NCBI RefSeq assembly: GCF_025145845.1 | Contig: NZ_CP102253.1 | Location: forward strand, 248,001 to 312,000 | Direction: 5' to 3' | DNA from: Alistipes shahii WAL 8301 | GTDB taxonomy: Bacteria; Bacteroidota; Bacteroidia; Bacteroidales; Rikenellaceae | DNA: 64,000 nucleotides | Shown here: positions 42,334 to 50,837 of the stretch, piece by piece | Layout: each line of letters begins with the position of its first letter | Numbering within the stretch: position 1 is the first letter of the stretch | The notes under the pieces: model-generated | What the model was told of the DNA's origin: nothing | What the model saw: the letters and a program-made list of their open reading frames with translations, nothing else | Database searches by the model: none | Made by a program: the position numbers and the translations under genes

Positions 42334-43560
42334 TTATCGATGCAGTTTCCTTTTTCTCCGCCGTCGCTGGATTCTTTGCTGTTCCTCGAAAGCCCGCGCA
42401 TCGACCAAGTCCAACAACGTGTCGACAACTCCTGAGACAGGATTTGCCGTGCGGCTTCGTTGTTCGTATTGGCGTTCCGCGTGCTGTTCTGCGGTATGCA
42501 GTGTTTCTTTTCGGGAGGTCGGGAACAGCTCGTTGAAAACACCGGCCGAGAACTCCCTTCCCAGCACCGAACCGTTGGCGACAATGCCATTGGTGTGGTC
42601 GATAAACGTTACGCCGTAAACCCTTCCTACGGGGTTGATCCGGAAAACAGTGTTGATACTTTCCGCTTTGAGCAATTGTCGGAACTCGTCCCGTGTGTTA
42701 TGCGGGCTCATGGCGTCTTTGACCGTCTGCCGCAGACGATCGAGCGCGCCCGGCTTTTTCAGGTTGTCTTTCGACATCCCGTAATACTTTTGAAGGGCCT
42801 TATAGCCGACATCCTTTCCGATACGACTCGACTTGAATGGCGTGCCGATGCCGTAGCCGTCGTCGGTCAGAGCCCGAGACACTACCTGCATAGTTTCTTC
42901 CGTCGATCGTTCCGGTGCGTTCCTCGACCGAGACGTTGAACAGTTCCAGCAGTGTGCAAAACTCTCCGTAGGACGAGCATTTGTAATTTCGCAGGCACGA
43001 CCTCACAACGGACGAGATCTGCTGCTTGACATTGCCTTCTCTGTAGTTTACCCTATGCAATCCCACTTTGTCGGCCTGCTCCTCTCCCTTGACACTCGGA
43101 TGCAGGCCGTATTTGCGCTCCAAGTCACGCAGAATCTCCATCGAGCGCCGGGCTTCGAAATCGTGCGGGAGTTTGCGGCCCTGCTCATCGACCCGCAGCG
43201 ACACGATATGGAGATGCTCTCTGGAAATGTCCTTGTGCTTGAAAACAATATAAGGCTGTTTGCCGTAACCCATGCGTTCCATGTACTCACAGGCGATTTT
43301 CCTGAGCTGTTCGTCGGTCAGCTTATCCTCTGGCGAGGGGTCGAGCGAAACATGGAACACCGTATTGGTAGTCCTTCTGTTGGCTTCGAGATACGGCATA
43401 AAACTCTCCATGCAGGCGTCAATATCGAGGCTCCGCATTTATCGTATGGTTCGAGCATCTTCTGCCAAAGCAGCACCTCGGCTTCATCCTTATCCACTTT
43501 CTCCTTGTTATAATACAACGCTCCACCGGGCGAGGAACCCGATCTTATATTCGCAACCAC
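42334..43560 (-). pseudogene. MobB-type relaxase/mobilisation nuclease, broken by two frameshifts
   Basis: A normal relaxase reads across three frames. Part 1 (43560 to about 43437) is MVANIRSGSSPGGALYYN.. plus EAEVLLWQKMLEPYD. Part 2 (about 43435 to about 42890) is LDIDACMESFMPYLEANRRTTNTVFHVSLDP.., PYIVFKHKDISREHLHIVSLRVDEQGR with the H-x-x-x-x-H-x-H metal site, ending near TIDGRNYAG. Part 3 (about 42890-42334) is VVSRALTDDGYGIGTPFKSSRIGKDVG.. to the Arg-rich end. Similarity is continuous across both breaks, so these are two small indels in one gene. The start overlaps the end of the upstream mob gene, the usual coupled pair. It would have nicked oriT for conjugative transfer and is now probably dead. 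Confidence 0.85.
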
Positions 43561-43967
43561 TCCTTAGCTTGTTTTGCGAGGTTGAGAATCTCCATACTCA
43601 AGGCTTTCAATTCCCTCGTGCGCTGTTCCAATGCGGCGATCTGATGCGGGATTGCAATGTTGGAGAAGTGCGCATTGATGACCTTTACAATCTGATTATA
43701 GTTGTTGGCGAGTTTCTGAAACTGGAAATAAAAATCGTTCAGCCGGGCGACGAACTGCGTCTTCGACGGATCGCGTCTGACGACAACGAACTCCTCGGCG
43801 AAGATTCTTTTGACGATAAAACGGCTGCGGTTATGCTCCGATCCGGCTTTACAAAGCAACTCCTTGAAGCGAATATTTTGCTCTTCATTGAGCCGGAAAG
43901 AGTACTTATAACTCGCAGTTTCAGGCTTCCGGGCATTTCTGTTTGTCTGTTTACGATTGGTATCCAT
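43545..43967 (-). CDS. small mobilisation accessory protein (relaxosome, MobA/MobC-like)
   Basis: 140 residues. A Lys/Arg/Asn-rich start is followed by YKYSFRLNEEQNIRFKELLCKAGSEHNRSRFIVKRIF (about residues 20-55), the ribbon-helix-helix-like part seen in relaxosome DNA-binding proteins. The C-terminal half (about 70-140) is a helical region, FQFQKLANNYNQIVKVINAHF.. with the typical L-x-x-x-x-NN-N-Q-I pattern of plasmid mobilisation proteins. It overlaps the relaxase start by 16 bases. A promoter box and an oriT-like inverted repeat lie upstream. It appears intact although its partner is broken. Confidence 0.82.
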   Translation of the reverse strand: MDTNRKQTNRNARKPETASYKYSFRLNEEQNIRFKELLCKAGSEHNRSRFIVKRIFAEEFVVVRRDPSKTQFVARLNDFYFQFQKLANNYNQIVKVINAHFSNIAIPHQIAALEQRTRELKALSMEILNLAKQAKEWLRI

Positions 43968-44016
43968 ATATGGCTTAAAAAAGGGTCGCGACTCGGGAGA
44001 ACGCCCAGCCTCGCAG

Positions 44017-44088
44017 AGCGAGCACCTTTATATGCCGAAAAACTTTTCGGCATACAAAGGTACAGCTCGCTGTTGTCTGGCGACAACA
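44017..44088. other. oriT-like region: large inverted repeat plus small hairpin, with mob promoter
   Basis: Left arm 44017-44042 and right arm 44044-44071 match closely (both contain AGCGAGC, ACCTTT and ATGCCGAAAA) apart from two extra bases on the right and one mismatch. A second perfect 7-bp hairpin, TGTTGTC/GACAACA (44071-44077, 44082-44088), follows. A minus-strand TACCTTTG box (44055-44062) is embedded in the right arm and would drive the mob genes. Structured repeats directly upstream of mob genes are typical of transfer origins; the nic site is not identified. Confidence 0.55.
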
Positions 44089-44246
44089 AAAATCCGCGCC
44101 GGAGAATCTCTGACCAAAGTTTCGAAAATCCTCCGTTGCGGCTTCCGGAGCCGGGTCGGTTCCCGGTGCAATATTACAACCGTTTCGGGGTGTCCCGTCC
44201 TGAAAAAGGTTTACAGTGATTGATAATTAAAGATAAACATTTTGGT

Positions 44247-45137
44247 TCAAAAAATATTGTCCTGATATAAGTTTACATATGCCTTCCGAACAACCGTCTT
44301 TCGGCCCCAATGATGTTTGAGTTTCCCGGTTCTAAGTTCCGCTTCCAAGGGCGTAAGCCAATCGCAGCTGGCATGAGGTCTGAGTGAATTGTAAAGGATA
44401 ACGATCTGGTCGATGCGTTCTTTTGCTGCCTGAAAACTTTCAAAACATTCCTCGTCGATCCATTCGCTCTTCAGAATACCGTTCACCCGTTCGGCAACGG
44501 CATTCTCATACGGATCGCCCTTTTCAGTCATGCTGATGCGAATCCCATTATCGGTCAGCAATTTCACATATTCTTTCGAACAATATTGGCATCCTCTGTC
44601 CGAATGATGGATTAACCCTTGCCGTTTTTGCTGCGGAGTCTGGTCTATGGCCATCCTCAGTGCACGGAGCGCTCCGTCCCGTTCCAATGTCGTATTCAGA
44701 TCATAGCCTACGATCCGTTTGGAATAGGCATCCGTTATCAAAGCCAGATATGCAAATCCTTCTTTCAAAGAAATGTACGTAATATCTCCGACCCATAAAC
44801 GATGCGGCCGCTCGAGGTCGAAACCCCGGATCAGATTCGGATATTTACGCATCCAGTGCCGCGAGCAGGTCGTAACGCTGTATTTCTTCCGACGTTTGAC
44901 CAGAAGATTGTTTTCCGAAAGCAGCGTAAATAACCGATCCCGGCTGACCGGAAATCCGTCTTGTTGCAGCAAATGCCACAGTTTACGACCGCCGAGCCTG
45001 GGCATCAGTTTCCGGTAGTAACCCACCCGCTCCAAAAGAAGGGTGTCGGACAAGGATCCTTCCCTATTACGCCGTAAATGTTTATAATAGGCCTGACGGG
45101 TATAGCCGAACAACCCGCACAGAAACGACAGGCTCAT
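44247..45137 (-). CDS. IS3-family transposase, catalytic subunit (OrfB)
   Basis: 296 residues with a retroviral-integrase core. An HTH_21-like front part (about 1-100, LCGLFGYTRQAYYKH.., MPRLGGRKLWHLL) precedes the rve domain with Asp118 (LWVGDITYI), Asp180 (IHHSDRGCQYCS) and Glu216 (ENAVAERVNG). The 35-residue spacing between the second Asp and Glu is the classic DD(35)E. The C-terminus has YNSLRPHASCDWLTP, standard for the family. The ATG overlaps the OrfA stop (ATGA). It cuts and joins the IS ends. Confidence 0.94.
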   Translation of the reverse strand: MSLSFLCGLFGYTRQAYYKHLRRNREGSLSDTLLLERVGYYRKLMPRLGGRKLWHLLQQDGFPVSRDRLFTLLSENNLLVKRRKKYSVTTCSRHWMRKYPNLIRGFDLERPHRLWVGDITYISLKEGFAYLALITDAYSKRIVGYDLNTTLERDGALRALRMAIDQTPQQKRQGLIHHSDRGCQYCSKEYVKLLTDNGIRISMTEKGDPYENAVAERVNGILKSEWIDEECFESFQAAKERIDQIVILYNSLRPHASCDWLTPLEAELRTGKLKHHWGRKTVVRKAYVNLYQDNIF

Positions 45138-45547
45138 TGCTGTGTGTCTTTCTTTGAGACGCTGGACTGTCCGGCTGCGGATTTTTTTAGCAGGTCGATA
45201 CCGTATTCTTCTTGGAGGATATCTCCCATGATCTCATAGCCTTCCAGACGTAATAAAGCCTCTTCCAAGCGCCGCCGAAGGGCTTTGTTCTCGGATAATA
45301 ATTCACTGGCTTCTTCACTCGTAACGCGGGACATGATCGGATAAGGATTAGGGGTACTCACAAAGCTACAACTATTTTTCGCTTTCCAGCGCTGACCCAT
45401 CTTATGAATCGTAGACATGGGAATACCATGTTCTTCGGAGAGTTGGCGAGCCGTCTTGACTCCGCTCAAATACTCCTGTAAAATCAGATGACGCAACTGA
45501 CGCGGTAAATAATGACGCGATAAGTCTGAATTCGTTGTTTGCTGCAT
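45134..45547 (-). CDS. IS3-family transposase, DNA-binding subunit (OrfA)
   Basis: 137 residues from MQQTTNSDLSRHYL; a longer frame would start outside the IS end, so this ATG at 45547 is chosen. A helix-turn-helix of the transposase_8 type (LRHLILQEYLSGVKTARQLSEEHGIPMSTIHKMGQRW) is followed by a leucine-zipper-like coiled coil (ELLSENKALRRRLEEALLRLEGYEIM). It recognises the terminal repeats and may form a fusion with OrfB by frameshifting. Here the frames meet at ATGA, so translational coupling is the simplest reading. Confidence 0.9.
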   Translation of the reverse strand: MQQTTNSDLSRHYLPRQLRHLILQEYLSGVKTARQLSEEHGIPMSTIHKMGQRWKAKNSCSFVSTPNPYPIMSRVTSEEASELLSENKALRRRLEEALLRLEGYEIMGDILQEEYGIDLLKKSAAGQSSVSKKDTQQ

Positions 45548-45588
45548 AAGATTTACTCTTTTCTGTAAACCTTTTTCAGGACGGGACA

Positions 45589-45822
45589 GGGCAAAAAAAA
45601 TCCATCGGTGCGGACTGGAGCGGTCTGGAGCGGACATCGGAACCAAGGTATTTCACCCGGTTGTATCTTGCAGCATGAAAGGTCGGTTTTCTTATTCCGT
45701 TCATTATCCCGATATAAACCGCATGAAACGGAAAACGATATTTTGAATGGTTTAAAACATAAAACCAAACATACACGCTTTACGACCGTATAGCTAACAA
45801 TCAATCTCAAAAACGTTGCACC
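45589..45822. other. non-coding gap between IS and DUF3408 remnant
   Basis: 234 bases without a gene. The right part (from about 45703) is the upstream half of a diverged repeat unit that returns at about 45949; both read TTATCCCG.TATAAA followed by ACGGAAAACG.TATTTTGAATGGTTTAA. Spacing between copies is about 246 bases. Confidence 0.5.
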
Positions 45823-45990
45823 ATGGATTCATTGAAAGAAACAGACAAACCTGCACCCAATCCTCCGAAACGTTCCCGTATCGAGGCCGAGGAGGAACAG
45901 ATGCACCGGACTGATCGCCGGACTGGTTCCTATGGATTCGCCGGCCGTTATCCCGCTATAAACTTCATTAAACGGAAAACGGTATTTTGA
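45823..45990 (+). pseudogene. truncated DUF3408 gene (5' remnant)
   Basis: The ATG context and first codons (MDSLKETDKPAPNPPKRSRIEAEEEQ) closely match the start of the intact DUF3408 gene at 46067. After about 40 codons the match breaks and the frame runs into the leader of the second copy, stopping at 45988. This looks like a deletion joining the start of one DUF3408 gene to the upstream region of the next. No product function is expected. Confidence 0.7.
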
Positions 45991-46066
45991 ATGGTTTAAC
46001 CCAATAAACCAGACATACATGCTCTATGCCCGTATGGCTGACAATCAATCTCAACAACGTTGCACC

Positions 46067-46585
46067 ATGGATTCATTAAAGGAAAAAGACAACCCCGCAC
46101 CCAATCCTGCTAAGCGTCCCCGTATCGAAGTCGACGAGGAGCTGATGCGTCAGATGATCGCCGGACAGGCCCCTTTGGATTCGAAAGTCGTCCGCAGGAT
46201 TCCCGAACCGGAAGAGGAAGATACGGACACTCCCGAGGGAAACACATCGGAAACGGTATCCGGAGCATCGGCACCGACTGCTGAGAAAACAGACGTCGAC
46301 ATCCAAACGACTACTGGAAAGGAGTCGGCCGGATTCTGGCGTAAAAAGATCGCGCTGCCGGATTTCGAACGCACGTTCTTCGCGCCGGTGGATTGCCGTA
46401 ACCGCTCGGCAATCTATGTCAGCGCCCGAACCAAGCACAAAGTATCGGAAATACTCCACCTGTTAGGGAATGAGAGTACAAGGCTTACGGCATTGGTCGA
46501 CAATATGCTGCGGTTCGTCATGGACATTTACCGCGACGAGCTGAATTATCTCCATGAAAAGAAAAATAAAAGACGGCCGTTTTGA
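46067..46585 (+). CDS. DUF3408 protein of a Bacteroides-type conjugative element
   Basis: 172 residues from ATG 46067 (MDSLKEKDNPAP). A charged, disordered N-terminal half with acidic stretches (PEPEEEDTDTPEGNTSE) is followed by a compact C-terminal domain (about residues 95-165): FERTFFAPVDCRNRSAIYVSARTKHKVSEILHLLGNESTRLTALVDNMLRFVMDIYRDELNYLHEKK. This matches DUF3408, a family found in the transfer regions of CTnDOT-like elements and thought to have a ribbon-helix-helix-like DNA-binding fold. A longer start at 46019 is not supported because the conserved leader of the duplicated copy ends at this ATG. Confidence 0.85.
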   Translation: MDSLKEKDNPAPNPAKRPRIEVDEELMRQMIAGQAPLDSKVVRRIPEPEEEDTDTPEGNTSETVSGASAPTAEKTDVDIQTTTGKESAGFWRKKIALPDFERTFFAPVDCRNRSAIYVSARTKHKVSEILHLLGNESTRLTALVDNMLRFVMDIYRDELNYLHEKKNKRRPF

Positions 46586-46722
46586 AAAAGCGGAGGCATT
46601 TCGACGCCAGATAGCAGGACGGAAGGGGCCGTCGAACGAGCAGGCCGCTCGCGGCTGAACATCAGAACCGGATCGTCAGGAGCCGCAGAATATCGCCTTT
46701 TCCGACGGTAGCGTTCAGCAAA

Positions 46723-46797
46723 ATGCCGGAGATGGAAATACGCAAGGCTCGCCCTTTGGGCGATTCGCATGGCCTTGCGTATTTTCATCTCCGGCGT
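46723..46797. terminator. nested hairpin between convergent DUF3408 and integrase genes
   Basis: Outer arms of 26 bases (46723-46748 and 46772-46797) pair with a few mismatches and enclose a second perfect stem TCGCCC/GGGCGA (46749-46754, 46758-46763). Positioned between two convergent genes, it is best read as a bidirectional terminator. The rest of the 271-base gap shows nothing else. Confidence 0.6.
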
Positions 46798-46856
46798 TTA
46801 ATTTCCTGCCGGTGGAAATAAATGACTGGGATATGATATTCCGGGATCGCGCCGGA

Positions 46857-48086
46857 TTACTGCGCGACCTTGAAGATACCGTTCAGTTTCTCGCTTAATG
46901 CCGCCATATCCTGTCCGATTTTATCATTGGTGATCTTAGCATAGATTTGGGTCGTGGTGATCCGCTTATGCCCCAGCATCTTGCTGACCGTTTCCAGAGG
47001 TACGCCCTGCGTGAGCGTAACCGTCGTGGCGAAGGTATGCCGTGCGAGGTGGATCGTGGGGTTGAACGACAGACCGGCATGTCTGGCAACATGCCGCAAG
47101 GACATGTTCAGCGTATTATAAGTGCCTTTGAGCGGAAAGACCCGGTCGCCTGAGAGATGCATATCCTTATAACGCTCGTAAAGCATTTCGGCAACGGGAA
47201 GCAGTTTGACACGGAACTGCGTACCTGTTTTCTGACGCCTGTCGATAATCCAGCGCTCCCCGTTATCGTCCGTATGGATGTCCGCGTGGGTGAGTTTCAC
47301 TACGTCCGCATGGCTCAGGCCCGTAAAGGCGCAGAAAACGAAGGCATCCCGGTTAATGCCCGTCCGGTAGTTGGGGAGCCTGACATCCATCACGGCCTGC
47401 AATTCCGAAGCGGATAGATAACGTCGTTCAGCGTATTCCGCTTTGACATAGAACCCGGCGAAAGGATCGACGGCAATCCAGCCGTTCTTATACGCCGTGT
47501 AGGTCATCAGCTTCAGTTTCTTGATAGTCGAATGGATCGTCCCGGAACGCATCCCTTGTACCGAGGAGAGGTAGACCACAAACTTTTCGATGAAATCCCG
47601 CTTCAGCTCTTTGAAAGGAATATCTTTTACACGGTATTCGTATTCGAGGAAAGAGGCAAGCCGGTTACGGCGTTTGCGGTAATTGTCATAGCTCGAATAA
47701 GCGCGGTCTTTGCCCACGCGCTTGCGGAAATCTGCAAGATATTCGTCGAAGGTCTGCAACAGCAGGCGGCAGTCGTCACCCATACCGAGGAAAGCGTTGC
47801 GGACCTTTTCAGCCGTAACGTATGAATCACGGTCGCAGAGACGTTGGTACTGCTTGCCGATATTGGTCTTGATGTTCTCCAACTTTTCATTGAGACGCTG
47901 GGCTTCAAGACTTCTGCCGGAGGCTTTGTTGGCTTTGGCATCCCAAAGGCTGGAACGAACGGAGAGTTTGCTGCTGAACTGCGACATCGTGCCATTGATG
48001 GTGATACGGCCCATAACGGGAACCTGACCGTGTTTTTCCGACTGCCTTTTTACATAGAAAAGGACTTTGAAAGTGCTGCGTTGCAT
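46857..48086 (-). CDS. CTnDOT-type tyrosine recombinase (integrase)
   Basis: 409 residues: an arm-binding N-terminal part (about 1-100), a SAM-like core-binding domain (about 105-205), and a catalytic domain (about 220-400) with Lys286 (RRQKTGT), His346 and Arg349 (HLARH), His373 (LGHKR) and nucleophile Tyr382 (QIYAKI). At the place of the first catalytic Arg it has Ser258 (FTGLSHADV), as known for IntDOT. It would integrate and excise the element. It lies at the right end, pointing inward. It is intact, whereas the mobilisation genes are damaged. Confidence 0.94.
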   Translation of the reverse strand: MQRSTFKVLFYVKRQSEKHGQVPVMGRITINGTMSQFSSKLSVRSSLWDAKANKASGRSLEAQRLNEKLENIKTNIGKQYQRLCDRDSYVTAEKVRNAFLGMGDDCRLLLQTFDEYLADFRKRVGKDRAYSSYDNYRKRRNRLASFLEYEYRVKDIPFKELKRDFIEKFVVYLSSVQGMRSGTIHSTIKKLKLMTYTAYKNGWIAVDPFAGFYVKAEYAERRYLSASELQAVMDVRLPNYRTGINRDAFVFCAFTGLSHADVVKLTHADIHTDDNGERWIIDRRQKTGTQFRVKLLPVAEMLYERYKDMHLSGDRVFPLKGTYNTLNMSLRHVARHAGLSFNPTIHLARHTFATTVTLTQGVPLETVSKMLGHKRITTTQIYAKITNDKIGQDMAALSEKLNGIFKVAQ

Positions 48087-48385
48087 AATAACTTGAACTT
48101 TGTGGATGGGTTAAACGTTAAGTCAAGTTATTTGTTATGCGGAAATCCGATGCAACAAACTGAAAACAAACGCCTTAATGCAAACAAAAGCATTTCGGGC
48201 AGGTAACGGATAAGTAACGAAACTCACCGTTAATCCTGCCCGAATGTGCAATTCTATTGCTCGGAGCATATGCAGAACAGAGAATTAAATACCTGTAAAC
48301 ATGATATTTACTCTTTCCTGCGCTTCTCTTTCCCTACAAAACCCGAACCTACACGGGTCCGGCCCTCTCTTTTTCCGGCTGCGCG
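48087..48385. other. right-end junction region of the integrated element
   Basis: 299 bases upstream of the integrase gene, AT-rich up to about 48310 and then GC-rich chromosomal sequence. It contains an imperfect inverted repeat around TTTCGGGCAGG..CCTGCCCGAA (48190-48209 and 48227-48249) and a direct GTAACG pair, plausible integrase arm sites. I could not find a matching direct repeat near 42.1-42.3 kb, so the att core is not assigned. Confidence 0.4.
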
Positions 48386-49372
48386 CTACCCGGCCGGGGT
48401 CTCCGCCCCGACGGCGGCGCACCGCTGGTAGAAATCGCGGGCCACGACGATGCGGATGGCCCGGTGGAGAATCGAGAATTCGAGCGGCGTATGGCCCAGC
48501 GGCTCTCCGTCGATCTCGACCGACACCTCGGGCGAAGATTCGATGCGGATGCGGCTTCCGCGCTCCTGGAGGATGTGGCGGATGCGGTAGATGCCGCCGT
48601 TGAACAGGTAGTGGAAGCGGAACAGCAGGTGCCAGAAGTGCACCGGGCGGATCAGCGACAGGTCGAGCATGCCGTCGTCGGCCACGGCCGCCGGCAGCTG
48701 CTGGATGCCCCCGCCGTTGAACTTGCAGATGCCGATGGCGGCCGACAGCAGCAGGTTGTTGTAGACCAGCCGGTCGTCGACCCAGACTTTGACGCCCGTG
48801 GACTTGTAGCGGAAGAAATTCTTCACCAGACACCACGTATAGCGCCAGCGGCTCCGGTGACCCTTCTTTTTCAGGTGCGAGAGCTTGCGCACGACATGCG
48901 CGTCGAACCCCGCCCCGGCGACGTTGGCCATGTAGCGGCTCTGGCGGTAGTGCGCCTCCTCGTAGGAGACCACCCCGACGTCCTGCAGGAAGGAATACCC
49001 CTCGCTGATGGCCTTCACGGCGTCCTGATAGCGGTTCGAGATGCCGAACGTGCGGACCCAGTCGTTGCCCGTGCCCACGGCCACCACGGCCACGAGCACC
49101 TCGTCGGGACACACCTCCTGCTGGATGAACAGCCCGTTCACCACCTCGTGCAGCGTCCCGTCGCCGCCCACGACGATGATCCGGCGGTAGCCTTCGCGCA
49201 CGGCCGTGACGGTGAGTTCCGTGGCGTGGAACTTGTGCTCCGTGAAGACCGGTTCGCAGAGGATGTGGGCATCGCGCAGGTGTTTCGAAATCTGTGGAAA
49301 ATGGTCAAGCCCGCGACCGCTTCCGGCCACGGGATTGACGATGACGAACCATTTTCCGGAATCGGCCGCCAC
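48386..49372 (-). CDS. diacylglycerol kinase family lipid kinase (DgkB/YegS-like)
   Basis: A 328-residue cytoplasmic lipid kinase. N-terminal domain with VNPVAGSGRG (residues 12-21), the nucleotide loop IVVGGDGTLHEVVNGL (about 66-81) and AVGTGNDWVRTFG (about 97-109). The C-terminal beta-sandwich has DDGMLDLSLIRP and EIDGEPLGHTPLEFSIL. It phosphorylates diacylglycerol or a related lipid, recycling phospholipid turnover products. The gene starts seven bases after pepD, so the two are co-transcribed. The exact lipid is not decided by sequence. Confidence 0.92.
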   Translation of the reverse strand: MAADSGKWFVIVNPVAGSGRGLDHFPQISKHLRDAHILCEPVFTEHKFHATELTVTAVREGYRRIIVVGGDGTLHEVVNGLFIQQEVCPDEVLVAVVAVGTGNDWVRTFGISNRYQDAVKAISEGYSFLQDVGVVSYEEAHYRQSRYMANVAGAGFDAHVVRKLSHLKKKGHRSRWRYTWCLVKNFFRYKSTGVKVWVDDRLVYNNLLLSAAIGICKFNGGGIQQLPAAVADDGMLDLSLIRPVHFWHLLFRFHYLFNGGIYRIRHILQERGSRIRIESSPEVSVEIDGEPLGHTPLEFSILHRAIRIVVARDFYQRCAAVGAETPAG

Positions 49373-49379
49373 GCTGCGA

Positions 49380-50837
49380 TTATTTTTCGGGAACGTTGCG
49401 CAGCGTGTCGACCAGGAAGTCGTAGAACTTCCCGACCGAGGCGATCTCCACCTTCTCGTCGGGCGAGTGGGGGTAGCAGATCGTCGGGCCGAACGAAATC
49501 ATGTCCAGCCCGGGATAGGCGCTGCCGATGATGCCGCACTCCAGCCCGGCGTGAATGGCCGTCACGGCGGGCTTCTTCCCGTACAGCGCCTCGTAGGAGG
49601 CGGTCATGGCCTTCAGGATCGGCGACTCCATGTCGGGGTTCCAGCCGTTGTAGGCGCCCGTGAGTTCCGTTTTGGCCCCGGCCAGCGTGAAGAGGGCGGC
49701 GATGGACTCGCCCAGCGCCTCCTTCTCGGTGTTGACCGAGCTGCGCAGCAGGCATTGGAGTTTCACCGTCCTGCCGTCCGACACCACGCGTGCGAGGTTC
49801 GTCGAGGTCTGCACCAGCCCGGGCATGGCCACCGACATCCGCTGCACCCCGTCGGGGCAGGCCGCAACGGCCTTGATCAGATTTCCGGCAACCTCCTTCG
49901 GCAGCATTTCGGCCGGTTTTCCGACCTCCGCGACCTTGACCGACACCGCGTCCTCGATGCCGGCGTACTCGGCTCTTACGGTCTCCTCGTAGGCTTTCAC
50001 CGCAGCGGCGAACTCGTCGTAGTCCCTGGTTTCGACCAGCACCACGGCCTCGGCCTCGCGCGGGATGGCGTTGCGGAGTCCGCCGCCGTCCACCGACGCC
50101 AGCAGCACGTCGCACGGCGCGGCATTCAAAAAGCGGAACAGCACCTTGTTGGCGTTGGCGCGCTGGCAGACGATCTGGATGCCCGAGTGGCCGCCCTTGA
50201 GCCCCTTGACGCTGATCTTCGCAGCGGTATAACCGCCCGCGGGTGTCGGCTCGGCCTTGTAGCCGAAGGTCATATTGGCGTCGAGCCCTCCGGCGCAGCC
50301 CACGTAGAGTTCGCCCTCCTCCTCGGAATCGAGGTTCAGCAGGATGTCGCCGTGCAGCAGCCCCTTTTCCAGACCGTTCGCACCGTCCATGCCGGTCTCC
50401 TCGGTGGCCGTGAACAGGGCCTCCAGCGGCCCGTGCTTCAGCGTCCGGTCCTCCAGCACCGCGAGGATCGCCGCCACGCCGATACCGTTGTCGGCGCCCA
50501 GCGTCGTGCCGTCGGCCGTCACCCAGCCGCCGTCGATGTAGGCGTCGATGGGGTCCTTGGTGAAATCGAACTCCTTGTCGTTGTTCTTCTGCGGAACCAT
50601 GTCGAGGTGGGCTTGCAGGATCACGCCCTTGCGGTCCTCCATCCCCTTCGAGGCGGGTTTGCGGACATAGACGTTGTGCGCCGCGTCCTCCTTCGATTCG
50701 AGGCCCTGCGCGCGGGCGAAATCGAGAATATAGCGGCGGATCTTCTCCTCGTGCGACGAGGGGCGCGGGATGCGGACGATCTCCGCGAAATGTTTCCAGA
50801 CAAGCGCCGGTTTCAGCGCGACCAAATTACGGTCCAT
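49380..50837 (-). CDS. pepD: aminoacyl-histidine (Xaa-His) dipeptidase, M20 family
   Basis: A 485-residue cytoplasmic metallopeptidase. PepD/M20C motifs: RIPRPSSHEEKIRRYILDFA near residue 22, LQAHLDMVPQKN (metal-ligand His and catalytic Asp, about 75), DGTTLGADNGIGVAAILAVLED (bridging Asp, about 110), TATEETGMDGANGL (catalytic Glu and metal-ligand Glu, about 143), SEEEGELYVGCAGG and the final AIHAGLECGIIG (His ligand). It cleaves small peptides such as carnosine and Cys-Gly. The length matches the family. It is the first gene of the pepD-lipid kinase pair. Confidence 0.95.
   Translation of the reverse strand: MDRNLVALKPALVWKHFAEIVRIPRPSSHEEKIRRYILDFARAQGLESKEDAAHNVYVRKPASKGMEDRKGVILQAHLDMVPQKNNDKEFDFTKDPIDAYIDGGWVTADGTTLGADNGIGVAAILAVLEDRTLKHGPLEALFTATEETGMDGANGLEKGLLHGDILLNLDSEEEGELYVGCAGGLDANMTFGYKAEPTPAGGYTAAKISVKGLKGGHSGIQIVCQRANANKVLFRFLNAAPCDVLLASVDGGGLRNAIPREAEAVVLVETRDYDEFAAAVKAYEETVRAEYAGIEDAVSVKVAEVGKPAEMLPKEVAGNLIKAVAACPDGVQRMSVAMPGLVQTSTNLARVVSDGRTVKLQCLLRSSVNTEKEALGESIAALFTLAGAKTELTGAYNGWNPDMESPILKAMTASYEALYGKKPAVTAIHAGLECGIIGSAYPGLDMISFGPTICYPHSPDEKVEIASVGKFYDFLVDTLRNVPEK

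Larger units (their letters stand above)
44191..45588 (-). mobile_element. complete IS3-family insertion sequence
   Basis: 1398 bp bounded by perfect 26-bp terminal inverted repeats (44191-44216 and 45563-45588) beginning TGTCCCGTCCTG and ending CAGGACGGGACA. GGG flanks both ends, consistent with a 3-bp target duplication. It contains two overlapping transposase frames. Intact ends and frames suggest that it is recent and possibly still mobile. It is inserted between the mob genes and the DUF3408 genes of the decayed element. Confidence 0.92.
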
